From: Symbiodinium natans | Lineage: Eukaryota; Sar; Dinophyceae; Suessiales; Symbiodiniaceae | Assembly (NCBI GenBank): GCA_905221605.1 | Contig: CAJNDS010002080.1 | Span: forward strand, 124,001 to 188,000 | Reading direction: 5' to 3' | Length of the DNA stretch: 64,000 nucleotides | In this document: one piece after another, positions 21,449 through 32,999 of the stretch | Numbering within the stretch: the stretch's first letter is position 1 | Layout of the letters: each line of letters starts with the position of its first letter | The notes under the pieces: generated by a model | Told to the model about the DNA's origin: nothing | What the model saw: the letters and a program-made list of their open reading frames with translations, nothing else | Database searches by the model: none | Made by a program: the position numbers and the translations under genes

Positions 21449-21547
21449 TTTGGGATGTCCCCCTACCAACAGTCCTTAATGGGGATTCTAGTACCCCCAT
21501 TGTAATCCCTATTCAGGACTCTTAGTATAAGGGGGAGCATCCCAAAG
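21449..21547 (+). mobile_element. D-family MITE (TTTGGGATGTCCCCC)
   Basis: Inverted ends TTTGGGATGTCCCCC / GGGGGAGCATCCCAAA with internal AACAGTCCTTAATGGGGATT. Other copies: 25557-25759, 42391-42497, 56961-57060. Confidence 0.8.
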
Positions 21548-21926
21548 CCAATAAGTTAAAGTCTCAGGTCTAGGTGTGCCATTTTGGTCGCTCACAACGG
21601 GGCAGCACCTTCTTTCCGCTCTTCTTTTCTTAAATCAATGCAACACCCTCCTGTTGCATTTTGACCCTTAGACACTGAAAGCTGGCAGTGCCACTGCATC
21701 GATACAAGGGCAGCAGAAGCCTAAACCCTAAACCCTAACCCCTAAACCCCGAACCCTAAACCCTAAACTACTCTTGCAGCCCAGCCAAACACGGATCGAA
21801 GCCTCCCGCACCCGTGACGAATCGTTGCCAAGCCCAAGCCCCCTTCAGGTTCAACTCCCCAGCCCTTACCATGGGGGGCGTGGGGTTTAAAGCTTTCGGG
21901 TTTAGGGTTTAGGGTTTAGGGTTTAG

Positions 21927-22010
21927 GGTCCACCGACCCTGGCGGCGTGTTGGATGGGTTTGAGGAGGTGAAAACCTCCCTCTTTCCCTCCTTACCCCCC
22001 CAAAACGCGG
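21927..22010 (+). repeat. R-family repeat (GTGTTGGATGGG)
   Basis: GGTCCACCGACCCTGGCGGC, GTGTTGGATGGG and GGAGGTGAAAACCTCCCTC recur at about 47131-47205 with few changes. It contains a short perfect inverted repeat GAGGTGAAAACCTC. Confidence 0.7.
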
Positions 22011-23300
22011 GGGGGGGGGGTAGGGGGGGTCGGTGCACAGTTTTTTCGTGGAGGACCGCGCCACCCGCACAGCGTAAACAGGCGGTTCAGCACAGGGGGG
22101 TAGGGGCGCCCTCAGCAAATCAGCGTTTTCGGCCCCCCCCCCCCCCCCCCCCCACCCCCCCCCCCCACCCCCCCGCCCCCCGTCCCCCCCCTACCCCCCC
22201 CACCCGCCTGTCTTTTTGGCTTGAGCTTGTCCTGGTGCTACCCCCTACCCCCCCCCCAAACGTTTCACAAAACTCTGCCAAGCAGGCTGGGATGATCTTC
22301 GAACCATGCGAGCGGGTTTAGACCTCTCAACTATGCTCCAGCGGGGTCGGCGGCTTGAGCCGGAGGCTCTTAAATTTAGGGTTTAGGGTTCAGGGACTGT
22401 AGGGAACCAAGGAAGAGGAACACCCAACTCCTTCACTCTCTCTTCCCAGGTTTTCCCCAACATCCCTAAACTGAACAAAAAAACCCAAAACCCTAAACCC
22501 TAATCCCTAAACCCTAAATACTAAACCCGCTTGACAAATCTGGAACCAACAGCATGGAAAGCACTCGAGCGCAAGAGCCTGCTCCCGGACCTCCGCTCCT
22601 GAGCAAGCCCTAAACCCTAAACCGAAGTCCCGAAACCCTAAACCCTAAACCCTGAACCATGCTTGACAAAGGTGGGTCCTTAAGGTTCGGACTTTAGAGG
22701 TGTGGTAGAAGGTTTTCAGGGTGTAAGGGTCTAGGCTTTAGGGTTGTTTAGTGTTTAGGGTTTCGGGCTAGGGTTGAGGGTTTAAGGGGGCTAAGGCTGT
22801 AAGGTTTTGGTGCAAGCCTTCCGCACCATGCCCTCGCAGTAGGGATGATTGACTTGCCCAACCCCTCCTTGAACCCTCGACCCTAAAGGACCCTTGAACC
22901 CTACTTTGGAGTAGAACCGGGAAAAAGTATATACTGTTTAGGTATAAGCAGCTACAATCCGAACCCAGAACCCAAAAACATTAAAGTATCCTACCCAACA
23001 AGCCAGAAAACACCCCCAAAACCCTTCGAGCCCAGAATTATTCGGACGCCTAACTAACCTCAAAGGACCCTGAAATCCCAGAGACCTAAAGCTGCGAGGT
23101 CCTGAAACTTCAATCCTTAAAGCCTGCTACGCCCAAAACCCCGACACCCTAAGACCCTGCAACCTCAACGTCCCTCAAATACCTAAAAAACCAAGCACCC
23201 AAAACCATAGAGGGCTTAAAGACCCCAAAACCCTGAACTCCACCCTAAACCCTAAACGCTAGACGTGTAGGGTTTAGCGTTTAGGGCTTCAGGGATACTA
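22010..23300. repeat. C/G-run region and decayed repeats, no supported gene
   Basis: Poly-G and poly-C runs (22008-22030, 22133-22205), then decayed CCCTAAA text and a CCCTACTTTGGAGTAG-family element (about 22900-22990). Confidence 0.5.
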
Positions 23301-23304
23301 TACT

Positions 23305-23425
23305 TGGCTGCACTCTGAAGGGTAGCTATAAATTTTAAATTTCAGCTGTGCTATTAAGAAACCCAATAAACCCAAAAAGGCTAAGGATCTAAAGTTACAG
23401 TAAAGCACCACAGAGACATGTGCCT
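23305..23425 (+). mobile_element. TTGGCTGCAC family element
   Basis: CTTGGCTGCACTCTGAAGGG through AAAGTTACAGTAAAGCACCA matches about 50898-51015 over its length (same AACCCAATAAACCCAAAAAGG block). I could not define inverted ends. Confidence 0.65.
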
Positions 23426-23694
23426 AAAGGGCCTAAACCCTAAACCCTAAACCCTAAACCCTAAACCCTAAACCCTAAACCCTAAACCCTAAACCCTAAA
23501 CCCTAAACCCTAAACCTATAGGATCCAAACCCGAACTATTGGGAAGTGTATTGGAAACTCCTGGGCCTAAATCAAAATATGGCTCTTTTCATGCAGTGTG
23601 GGTGCCGAACAGATCGCCGACTGAGGTGTGGGGTTTAGGGTTTAGGGTTTAGGGTTTAGGGTTTAGGGTTTAGGGTTTAGGGTTTAGGGTTTAG

Positions 23695-23752
23695 GGTTTG
23701 GGGTTTGGGGTTTGGGGTTTGGGGTTTGGGGTTTGGGGTTTGGGGTTTGGGT
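23695..23752 (+). repeat. Variant array (TTTGGGG)n
   Basis: Eight TTTGGGG units continue directly from a TTTAGGG array (23630-23695). Confidence 0.9.
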
Positions 23753-23878
23753 CAGCAGCTGGACCTAAACCTTGCCGCGTCTGGCACGCTGGAGGCCAGA
23801 GCCCGCGAGCCGAGGTGGTTGCTGGTCCGTGGCCGCGAGGAAGGAAGTGACAAGGCCAACCACATCATGCCGGCCGGT
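23749..23878 (+). other. Exon-like island
   Basis: A plus frame of about 43 codons: QQLDLNLAASGTLEARAREP, then WLLVRGREEGSDKANHIM. It lies between a TTTGGGG tract and a TTTAGGG tract. No family recognised. Confidence 0.3.
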
Positions 23879-23879
23879 T

Positions 23880-25550
23880 TAGGGTTTAGGGTTGCGGGTT
23901 TATAGGGTTTATAGGGTTTATAGGGTTTATAGGTTTAGGGTTTATGGTTTAGACCCCTGGGAGGATCCAAAAAGTAGATGTATTCAAGAGTCCCTAAAGT
24001 AGTATAGGTACTATTTGGGTGTTCTAATTTTGGGATCTGGGTCATACCCTGCTGGTCAAGTGACCTGCAGCAAGTGGGCAAACATTCAAGTTAAGCCGTC
24101 GGCGGATGTCACGGCGAGCAGCACAAGTCACCCTAAACCCCAAACCCTAAACCCCAAACCCCAAACCCTAAACCCTAAACCCTAAACCCCAAACCCTAAC
24201 CCCTAAAGCGTGAATGCGAAACCGGCTTTACTCCGTAGTCGGGCAACTGCGACTCAAGGGTCTCAGGGTTCTCTGGACCCCAAACCCTACCTCAAGAACC
24301 CCAAAACCTGCCTTCTTGTCAGAGTGTTGTTGCTTAGGGCCATGGGCGTGGTGTAGGGTTTAGGGTTTAGGGTTTAGGGTTTAGGGTTTAGGGTTTAGGG
24401 CTTAGGGTTTAGGGTTCAGGTCCCCTTAAAGGGGTCTTAGGTAGCTTGCAAAGAAGTGGGTTTTGGTCTTTAGGTTCTCATAAACCCTAGACCCTACTTT
24501 CCCTACGGACCTACGTAGTGCGGGCGGGTCTCATGGCGGCAGCGGGCGGACGCGTCTCATGCGGTCTAGTCGCTTCTGACCTGGCGTTCTCAAACAATAA
24601 TCACTCTGCAGGGAAGCCCTAAACCCTAAACCCAGTTTAGCACTGTATCTATACTACTGGGTACTCCTTTTTCGTAGGAACCCTATAGGATGGGAAGCTA
24701 AGCAGCCACTTGGACTTACACTTTCTTGCGAGGCTTGTGCTAAGTATCTTCCGAGATAGACTGACGGGTTTAGGGTTTAGGGTTTGGGGTTTGGGGTTTA
24801 GGGTTGAGGGTTTAGGGTTTCTCAAGAGCATTGGGGTAGAGGATTCTTTTCGGGGGCCGCTTGATGAGACGCCCATCGGATCCCGTGAAGCCTGTGCAAT
24901 CTCGAAATCCTGTACCCCAATGCCCTTGACAACCCCAAACCCTAAACCCTAGACCCTAAACCCTAAACCCCGAACCCTAAACCCTAAACCCCAAACCCTA
25001 AACCCTAAACCCTAAACCCTAAACCCTAAACCCCCAAAACCTAAACCCTAAACCCTGAACCTTAAATCCCAGAGCCAAAACCCGGAATCCTTAGAGGACA
25101 CTCCCCACATCATGGCCCCAAGCTCAGGGTTCAGAGGGCTTAGGGTTTAGGGTTTAGGGTTTAGGGTTTAGGGTTTGGGGTTTGGGGTTTGGGGTTTGTG
25201 GTTTAGGACCCTCAACCCTAAGCACTCGAAAACAACCCTAAAACTCCAAAAAAACACAGAAGCCCTGAAACCCTAGAACCCTAAACTGGGTTAGGGTCGA
25301 AACTGGCCGACCTGCAGAACCTCAGAACCCGCCCATTTGTTGTAGGTTACGCGACTAAGACCTCTATGTAGGATTCTTTAGGTTGAGGCAAAACATTGAG
25401 ATCCTTAAGTAAGCTGCACAAACCCCAAACCCTAAACCCTAAACCCTAAACCCCAAACCGTGGCTCTTAAGTTTTGGGTTCGAAAGAGAGAATTCCGAAG
25501 GCCTCCATCAGCCTTTGAAAACCTGTATACCCTAAACAGCGCAAGCACGA
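23880..25550. repeat. Telomeric arrays and decayed repeats, no supported gene
   Basis: Mixed-orientation arrays (24360-24420, 24945-25070, 25139-25200) with unique islands near 24040-24120 and 24500-24610 that show no clear exon. Confidence 0.45.
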
Positions 25551-25556
25551 AACTTA

Positions 25557-25759
25557 TTTTGGGATGTTCCCCCTAGGGTTTAGGGTTTAGGGTTTAGGGT
25601 TTAGGGTTTAGGGTTTAGGGTTTAGGGTTTAGGGTTTAGGGTTTAGGGTTTAGGGTTTAGGGGGCTCGCCCTTATACTAACAGTCCTCAATAGGGATTCT
25701 AGTGGGGGGCACTACAATCCCCAATAAGGACTGTTACTAAAACGAGGAACATCTAAAAA
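25557..25759 (+). mobile_element. D-family MITE split by a TTTAGGG array
   Basis: The left end TTTTGGGATGTTCCCCCT stops at 25574; about 13 TTTAGGG units follow; the body resumes at about 25668 with CTTATACTAACAGTCCTC and ends GAGGAACATCTAAAA. The telomeric array is therefore younger than the element. Confidence 0.8.
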
Positions 25760-25984
25760 CTTGTCCTTAACCCTTAGGCTCGAATGAGTCCAAAAGCCCG
25801 ATACAATAACGCCTTTGGTTCTTTGGAGCCTTGAGGTAAACGTGAACCCGAACACACAAACCCCGAAAGGTCCCCCAAAACACACTCTAGGCCCTTGGCC
25901 CGTTCAACCGCACAAGCTGAATCACACCCTACGCCGTGAACCCCCCCAAAACCTGACGGTTCAGGGTTAGGGTTTAGGGCTTTG

Positions 25985-26075
25985 GGCCCAAAACCCCAAA
26001 ACCCCAAAACCCCAAAACCCCAAAACCCCAAAACCCCAAAAACCCCCAAAGCCCCAAAACCCCAAAACCCCAAAC
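25985..26075 (+). repeat. Variant array (CCCCAAAA)n
   Basis: About ten octamers of the type known as telomeres in hypotrich ciliates; here it is one local variant among many. Confidence 0.9.
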
Positions 26076-26506
26076 CCCCAACAGAATTTCCAGCCGCGTG
26101 CCTCCCATCCAAGCCCCACTGCTTCGGAGCAGCTCGCACCAGTCTCTTTGCAAGGGTCTAGGGCTAGGGTTTACGGCTTAGGGTTAAGGCTATAGTTAGG
26201 GTTAGAGGGTTTCAGGTGCGACTCTCTGGGTTTGAAACGTCTTTCAGGGCTTTGGGCACTTTGTGTTGTGAGAGCTTGATGTGGTGCGTCTGCAAGCTCT
26301 CAGGACGGGTCAGGGTTAGGGCTGCTCATGTTTTCCTAAACCTTAAACCCTAAACCCTAAATTTCGGGGGAGGGGAAGGGCAAGGAACGTCTACTCCCTG
26401 ATGCGGCGAGGCGCGGGCAGCGGCCAGGCTCAGAAGGCAGGAAACAGGTGGAAGGCTGATGACTGTTTAGGGTTTAGGGTTTAGGGTACTTAGGCCCCTG
26501 GTGCTT

Positions 26507-26712
26507 AGTAGGGATTGAGGGAATTAAAGCCCTATACCCTTGAAGGGATTACATAGGGAACCTCATTCCCTCCGGGAAACCCATCTAAGCAGCAACAAAA
26601 GCCCTCAACGGGAACTCCGGAACAAAAAAAACAGAACCGGCCGAGGGAATGAGGTACCCTACAGAATCCCTTAAAGGGAAGTAGGATTCAATTCCAGCAT
26701 TCCCTACTAAGA
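26507..26712 (+). mobile_element. CTTAGTAGGGAAT family element
   Basis: Ends CTTAGTAGGGATTGAGGG and CATTCCCTACTAAG are inverted; the same ends bound the introner at 54935-55217. Internal GAATGAGGTACCCTACAGAA is shared with that copy. Confidence 0.7.
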
Positions 26713-27689
26713 ACCAGGGGGCAGGGTGCTGGGGTTTAGGTGGTTGGGACTGGCTCTTCTAAGCAAGGAGTTGTCAATTTGAGCAGACCACCCGAAAACC
26801 CCCAAACCCATGACACCCTGAAGCCCCTAAACCCTTATACCCCTAAAGTTTTAAGGCCTTAGAAGCCTAAAATCCTAAACCCCTAAAAGACCCTAAGGTT
26901 GAGAACCTAAACCCGTGACCCGTAAGCCCCTGAAACCCAAAACCCCTCAAACTCCCTAAAACCAACCTAAACCCTATAAACCCTATAAGCCCTGTAAACC
27001 CTACTAGAAACACTATAAACCCTATAAAACCCTACAAACCCTATAAACCCTATAAACCCTATAAAACCCTACAAACCCTTAAAACCCTATAGACCCTATA
27101 AACCCTATAAACCCTATAAACCCCTACAAACCCTATAAACCCTATAAACCTCACTACAAACCCTAAACCCTCGAAACCCTAAACCCTATGAACTCCCCTA
27201 AAACCTCGGCGCTCACTCGGAGAGCATCGAAGCCGATTGGCTGGTCAACTGCTCCTCGGCCTAGGATCGACCCGCAAAGGGGGGGGGGGGGGGTGGTTTG
27301 AATAGGGTTTAGGGTTTAGGGGTTTAGGGGTTTAGGGTTTAGGGTTTAGGGTTTAGGTTTTAGGGTTTAGGGTTTAGGGCTTAGGGTTTAGGAGGGTTTA
27401 GGGTTTAGGTTTTAGGGTTTAGGGTATAGAGAGTTTAGGGTTTAGGGAGTTTAGGGTGTAGGGAGTTTAGGGTTTAGGGCGTTTTGGGTTTAGGGAGTAT
27501 AGGGTTTAGGGGTATAGGGTATAGGGGTATAGGGGTTTAGGGGTGTAGGGGTTGAGGCTGCAGGGGCTTAGGGGTTTAGGGGTTTTAGGGTTTAGGTTCT
27601 TGGGTGTGGGGTTAAGGGTGTTACGAGTAGGTTTTTGGTTTAGGCTACGGGGTTTGGGGTTTTGGGGTTTAGGGGTTTAAGGGTTTGGG

Positions 27690-28325
27690 GCTTGAAAGGA
27701 GTGAATCATCACGGGCACAGTGAGACAGAAGTTGCGCCCTTGTGCTCTCCTAAAAGACGAAGAGAAGCGAATGAAGAATGAAGAGCGTGAGAAACAAGAG
27801 ATTGAAGGTGGAAAAAGGGCAAAGGATTACTATCATTCACACGGGCCATTATTTAGGTCATTAGACGCCCGTTATATTATGCACTCCGTTCCTTAGCTTA
27901 CAATACAATTAAAATGTGAGAAGAGAACGTAACCAGAGAACTAACCGGTCGGTCAATGATGGGGCCCCATGGAAGGAACTGTGTGTCACGGCAATACTAT
28001 GTGATGAGAACTAACCTGTGATGGAAACTACTTCTAGGGTCAATAGGTGGTTCAGGGACGCCCTTGATAATGGTTGACTTCATGCCCCAGTTTGCGCTCT
28101 CTTGGTCTGGAATTCACCTGTCATGTAGTTCTCTCCACACGGTAACACCACAATGATAGGTGCGGCCTCATTTCCAGGTCATGCATGCGTTCTTTCCACG
28201 GTCTTTTATTATTAAAATACGCGCGTCACTTGTTCCTTGCATTTTAATAATACAGACGCGTGTGCATTAATAGTATTCGGGCGTCCAACTATAATTCTTG
28301 TATTCACGCCCACTAGGGGTTTTAG
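27690..28325. other. AT-richer 640-bp stretch without telomeric repeats
   Basis: This is one of the longest parts free of TTTAGGG. No convincing frame. A perfect inverted repeat TATTATTAAAAT (28207-28218) and ATTTTAATAATA (28241-28252) each precede an ACGCG motif. Could be an old transposon or non-coding gene. Confidence 0.4.
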
Positions 28326-28375
28326 TAGGTTAATTTAGGGTTTCGGTGTGGACTACAACCGCGACCCTAAACCCC

Positions 28376-28703
28376 CGCCTGCCCCCCCCCCCCCCCCCCG
28401 CCTGCCCCCCCCCCCCCCCTGCCCCCCCCCCCCCCCCCCTGCCCCCCCCCCCCCGCCTGCCCCCCCCCCCCCCCCGCTGCCCCCCCCCCCCCGCCTGCCC
28501 CCCCCGCCCCCGCCGCCTGCCCCCCCCCCCCCCCCCTCCCCCCCCCCCCCCGCCTGCCCCCCCCCCCCCCCCCGCCTGCCCCCCCCCCCGCCCCGCCCCC
28601 CCCCCCCCTCCCCCCCCCCCCCCCCCCCCCCCCCCCGCCTGCCCCCCCCCCCCCGCCTGCCCCCCCCCCCCCGCCTGCCCCCCCCCCCCCCCCCCCCCCC
28701 CCA
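28376..28703 (+). repeat. C-run tract with GCCTG interruptions
   Basis: About 330 bp of C-runs separated by GCCTGC or T. Its open frames on both strands are repeat artefacts. Ends in A7. Confidence 0.9.
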
Positions 28704-29553
28704 AAAAAAGAGCCGAATTAAACTCTAAACCCCTGAACCCTCAACCCTGAATCCTAAACCCTAAACCCTAAACCCTAAGCCCTAAAGCCACCCACCCACC
28801 CTTTGCCTCCGTCTCCTTTGCCTCGGCTTCTTTGACCTGAAGACAGGGGCTACTTGGACGATCCAGCAAAGTGCGAAAGAGAGGCTCACCAAGCTCGAGA
28901 GCCCTAAAAGAAACCCCCCCCTAAAACCTACTGTTTCTGTAGGTGCTTTAACCCCTGGTATGATTCTTGGGTTAGAGAGCTCTTTAATAAAACCCCCCCC
29001 CCCCCCCAAAAAAAAAAAAAAAACGTACTGTTTTTGACGTACTGTTTTTGTACAATGCCACCCTTGTAGGATTCTTAGTTGGAGAGTGCTAGAAGAATCC
29101 CCCCCCCCCAAAAAAAAAAAAAAAAAAGAATCTACCGCGTTAACATCCCTTGTAGGATTCTTGGGAAGCCGAACCAGTAGGTTTTGGGCTTCTTGAGGGG
29201 TGCATTCTCAATCCTGCCTTCCAGGCAGAGGCTAAGTCAACACCATCAACCTAAGCTTTCAATCCCCATGAATCTACACCCTAAGCTCCCAACCCCTAAG
29301 CCGTAACAGGCCCTGCTAGGCCATAGAAACCCTAGAAATTCTAGAGGCCCTAGAAATCTAGAAGCCGTAAAAACCAACCCTAACCCCTAAACCCTAAACC
29401 CTAAACCCTAAGCCCTCATGCCTAATTCGAAACCTTGGGATTCGGATGAAGAACCACACCCAAGAGGGCCATCTGCATAGTTGAGGGCCCAGGGGGTTAG
29501 GGTTTAGGGTTTAGGGTTTAGGGTTTAGGGTTTAGGGTTTAGGGTCTGAGCAC

Positions 29554-32533
29554 TGTGATGGCGTTAGTTGCATCGACACCAAGCAGATAGCCAAGTACTA
29601 TGAACGCGGACTAGGCTTGGCTGACTTCTGAACACCTCCTAAGAGTTTAACGTTTAGGCTCCTTATTGTAGTTTCTACAAAAACCCAAAGAGTTGAAGTC
29701 CTAAGAACTGTTAGGCTCCTTATTGTAGTTTCTACCAAAAATCCAAAGAGTTGAAGGCCTTATGATGCAGCCAGAAGAAAGCCAAGTAGGGTTTAGGCCA
29801 AGACCCATCTGGGGGTTCTACCTTGGACCCTTAAGGTTGTACCCTTGGGTTTTAGGGGTCCAAAGATCCCTAGGGGTATATAAGGGCCACATTGGGAGTA
29901 TATTCAGGGGAACCCCTGACCCCTAAAGCCTAAAGCCTAAAGCCTAAACCCTATAGGGGTACAACCTTTGGGGTACGAGTCTTCATCCCTTGAACCCAAA
30001 AAACCAAAGCACCCTCAGAAAAAAAAAAAAAAAAACCTTCAAGGCCAGCTGCGGGCATTCTCCGAACTAAACGGGTACCTCCCTGGGTCCCTAACCCTAA
30101 ACCCTAAACCCTAAACCCTAAACCCTAAACCCTAAACCCTGAACCCTCAAAAAGGTTACTCCCTCCCCACCTCGCGGTCGAGAACTTGCAGCTCCCCCTC
30201 CAGGCTGGCAAGCTCCACCTTTGAAAGGTTTGAGACAGGAGGGAGGGTTTAGGGTTTAGGGTTTAGGGTTGAGGGTTGAGGGTTGAGGGTTGAGGGTTTA
30301 GGGTTTAGGGTTTTTAGGGGGTTGAGGGTTTAGGGTTTTTAGGGGGTTTAGGGAGTTTAGGGTTTTTAGGGAGTTTAGGGAGTTTTGGGGGGTTTTGGGT
30401 TTAGGGTTTAGGGGCTAGGGTTCCGGGCTTAGGGATAGGGGGTTTAGGGTTGAGGGGGTTAGGGACTTTGGGGGTACGGTTTGGGGTTTAGGGGTTAAGT
30501 TTTAGAGTTTTTGGGGGGTTGTAGGGGTCTCAGGGTTTTGGGATGTAGGTTAGGGGTTGACGGGTTTTCGTTTTAGACCTTAGGGGCTTTCGGGGTTTAA
30601 GGGTTTTTGAACTTGGGACTTCTAGGGCTTTGGAGGGGCTTAAGGCTTGTGGTTTTGGGGGGCATCAGGGGGCTTTGCGGCTTAGGGCGTAGAAGAGTTG
30701 GACTCCGTCCACATGCATCCCGATACATGTTTAGGGTTTATAGGGTTTAGGGTTTAGGGTTTAGGGTTTAGGGTTTAGGGTTTAGGGTTTAGGGTTTAGG
30801 GTTTAGGGTTTAGGGTTTAGGGTTTAGGGTTCAGGTTTAAGGGTTAAGGGTTAAGGGTTTAGGGTTTAGGGTTTAGGGTCTCCTGCAGACTCTTCCTGAC
30901 TGACGGATGCACCGTTTGCGCGGGGATCCATGTCCGACTGGGAAGAGCTCTCTTTCGATCGGGTCCAGGATTCCTCGGATAGCCTTCAGTTTAGGGTTTA
31001 GGGTTTAGGGTTTAGGGTTTAGGGTTTAGGGTTTAGGGTTTAGGGTTTAGGGTTTAGGGTTTAGGGTTTAGGGTTTAGGGTTTAGGGTTTAGGCATAATC
31101 GCGTCCGATGCGATGCCGGCACGCTCTGTGCTGCGTCAGTGTGTGCCAAGCCATCAAGAAGTTCCGGGAGTCCCGCAGTGGTGACCCACCACTGCTTAGA
31201 GCAACAGGGCAGCACTGCCTGGCCGAAGCTTAAGTATAGGGTCCTTCAGGGGAGGGGGTTCTTGGGGGTACCTCTTTAGGGTTTAGGAAGTTTAGGGCTT
31301 AGGTTTAAGGTCTAGGGTGGCTAGGGAACCTTGGGGAAGCTTAGGGAGCCTTAGGGAATAGAGTGTAAGAGTATTCATAAGGAACCTTGGGTTACATACC
31401 TCCCCTTGGACCCCACTGGCTCAAGAACCCTATAGCGAAAGTAGGTACTTATTCGCCAAGTATAACTGTACTTATAAGCCAAATTAAAACGATATTGGGG
31501 CCACTTAAGGGGCTCATAAGTGGGTAAAAAGTACAGTTATAATTGGCTCATCAGTCCCTAAACCCGAAACCCTAAACCCAAAACCCTAAACCCTGAACCT
31601 CGAGCTTCAACATAGGTGGCAAGGCCGCCTCGCAGCTCAAAAAACCACATGAACAAGTAGCAGGGCCAGAGCAAAAGCTTCCCTGAGCCCCTGAGCCCCT
31701 GAGCCCCTGAGACCCTGAACCCTAAACCCTAAACCCTAGACCCTAGACCCTATAAGCCCTAAGCAACGCCCAGAAGCAAAGGGTGGCCACTTTGGGGTTT
31801 ATTTTCAGCTAGCTGACCTCGAGTCCATCCCGCATGCGAAAACTGATGTTGTCGCAAACCTGGTAGCCCGGTAGCCACATGATCCTCAACCCTAAACCCT
31901 AAGCCCTAAGCCCTAAACCCTAAACCCTAAACCGGTAGTTACTTTACAAGGGAGCCTAGAACCAGCAAGAAGGGTACAAGGGTACCACTGGGCTACCGCT
32001 TAAATAACGCCAATATCCGTGGGCCCGTCCAGGACAGACTGTGATGGGGGCCTCCAAAAACCGCGTATGAATTAGGGTTTAGGGTTTAGGGTTTAGGGTT
32101 TAGGGTAACACGGGTTTGCAGAATCCCGCTATTCTAGGGGGCCCTGCCCTGATACCCCAATAGTAGGAACCTTATGTTTATGCGGTTTTTGAGCCCCAAA
32201 AAAGGTGAAGCTGAACTCTCACCCGTGTCTCTCTTTTCGGGCGCTCGCCGCGTAGGCCCTCGGCCACAGCGTTCGGAGCCCGCAACCCTCTCACAATCCT
32301 AAGCCCTAAACCCTAAAACCCTAAAACCCTAAACCCTAAACCTCCCAAAACCCTAAAACCTAAACCCCACACCCTAAACCCTAAACCCTAAACCCTAACC
32401 CTAAACACTAAACCCGAAAACCCTAAGGCCTCCCTTAAGTTGCCCTTAAACAAAAATTGACAGCCCGGAATCGCCTCGAGTTTGTCTGCCTCCGCTGTGG
32501 CCACGCGCACCTCTGCCCAAGGATCCGGAGCAC
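29554..32533 (-). CDS. Unidentified gene, eight phase-consistent exons
   Basis: Exons 32533-32465, 32287-32223, 31859-31818, 31677-31599, 31228-31101, 30983-30891, 30218-30171 and perhaps 29610-29554 join without breaking frame. Readable stretches are WAEVRVATAEADKLEAIPG, LRAPNAVAEGLRGERPKRE, VCDNISFRMRDGLE, a hydrophobic LLLWPCYLFMWFFELRGGL, RDSRNFLMAWHTLTQHRACR, AIRGILDPIERELFPVG, VELASLEGELQVLDRE (heptad-like) and a hydrophobic SAFIVLGYLLGVDA. Donors include GC, GT and GA. I do not recognise the family; hydrophobic plus coiled-coil segments suggest a membrane-associated protein. Ends are unknown, and each exon alone is weak evidence. Confidence 0.42.
29612..29788 (+). mobile_element. CTTGGC...GCCAAG family element
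   Basis: Same family as the introner at 53738-54071. It starts CTTGGCTGACTTCTGAAC, ends CAGAAGAAAGCCAAG, and is flanked by tagg on both sides (29608-29611 and 29789-29792). Internally, GGCTCCTTATTGTAGTTTCT is present twice. Confidence 0.75.
30990..31094 (+). repeat. TTTAGGG array next to an exon
   Basis: About 15 heptamers filling the intron between exons 31228-31101 and 30983-30891. Confidence 0.95.
31229..31410 (+). mobile_element. P-family element (GGTTACAT / AACCTTGGGG)
   Basis: Shared blocks with about 61415-61515 and 63040-63175: a GGGTCCTT or reversed AAGGACCC end, CCTTGGGGAAGCTTAGGGA, and GGTTACAT near the right end. Lies in the intron between exons 31677-31599 and 31228-31101 of the 30-kb gene. 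Confidence 0.6.
31443..31550 (+). mobile_element. G-family element (AAGTATAACTGTACTTATAA)
   Basis: AAGTATAACTGTACTTATAAGCC and a reversed AAGTACAGTTATAATTGGCT bound about 100 bp. Related copies at about 48605-48735 and 57075-57150. Confidence 0.65.
32046..32195 (+). mobile_element. Inverted-repeat element GGGGGCCTCCAAAAACCGC
   Basis: GGGGGCCTCCAAAAACCGC at the left and GCGGTTTTTGAGCCCC at the right are inverted. A TTTAGGG array (32078-32105) lies inside. Only this copy was noticed. Confidence 0.6.
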
Positions 32534-32999
32534 CTCAAATGTCACTGGAGGCTGTTTTATAGGGTTCTTTCTTAAGGGAGGGTTTAGGGTTTAGGGTTAA
32601 GGGTTCTTAAGGGAGGGCATAACTATTTTTGCTTAGGGTTTAGGATTTAGGGCTTAGGGGTTTCAGTTTGCAGGGCTTAGAGTTTGGGGTGTGTAGGGTT
32701 TAGGGTGGTGGTTGCATAGTTCTTCTTCTCAAGTCTAGAGGGCTTTCAGGGCCTATAGCCTGTCATGAGTTTCCATAAGATTATAAAGGGTGAGGGTTTG
32801 GGTTTTTTTGGGCTGTGGGGTTATGTTTACAGGGAGTTTTGGTGCAGGGTTTACCTTGCCGTCCCCTCCCCACCCCAACTGCAGGTACACAGTAATGGAT
32901 CAGGATGCCCCCCTAAACCCTAAACCCTAAACCCGAAACCCTAAACCCTAAACCCTAAACCCCGTTCTCAACATGGCCCTTGTTCATAGAACTTCGTTT

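Noticed and set aside
28330-28750. Proline- and glycine-rich frames over 120 codons
   Set aside because: Poly-C tract read in each frame; no codon structure or boundaries.
32465-32533. Zinc-ribbon-like FVCLRCGHAHLCP on the plus strand
   Set aside because: The minus strand of the island joins in phase with neighbouring exons, and no second cysteine pair is present.
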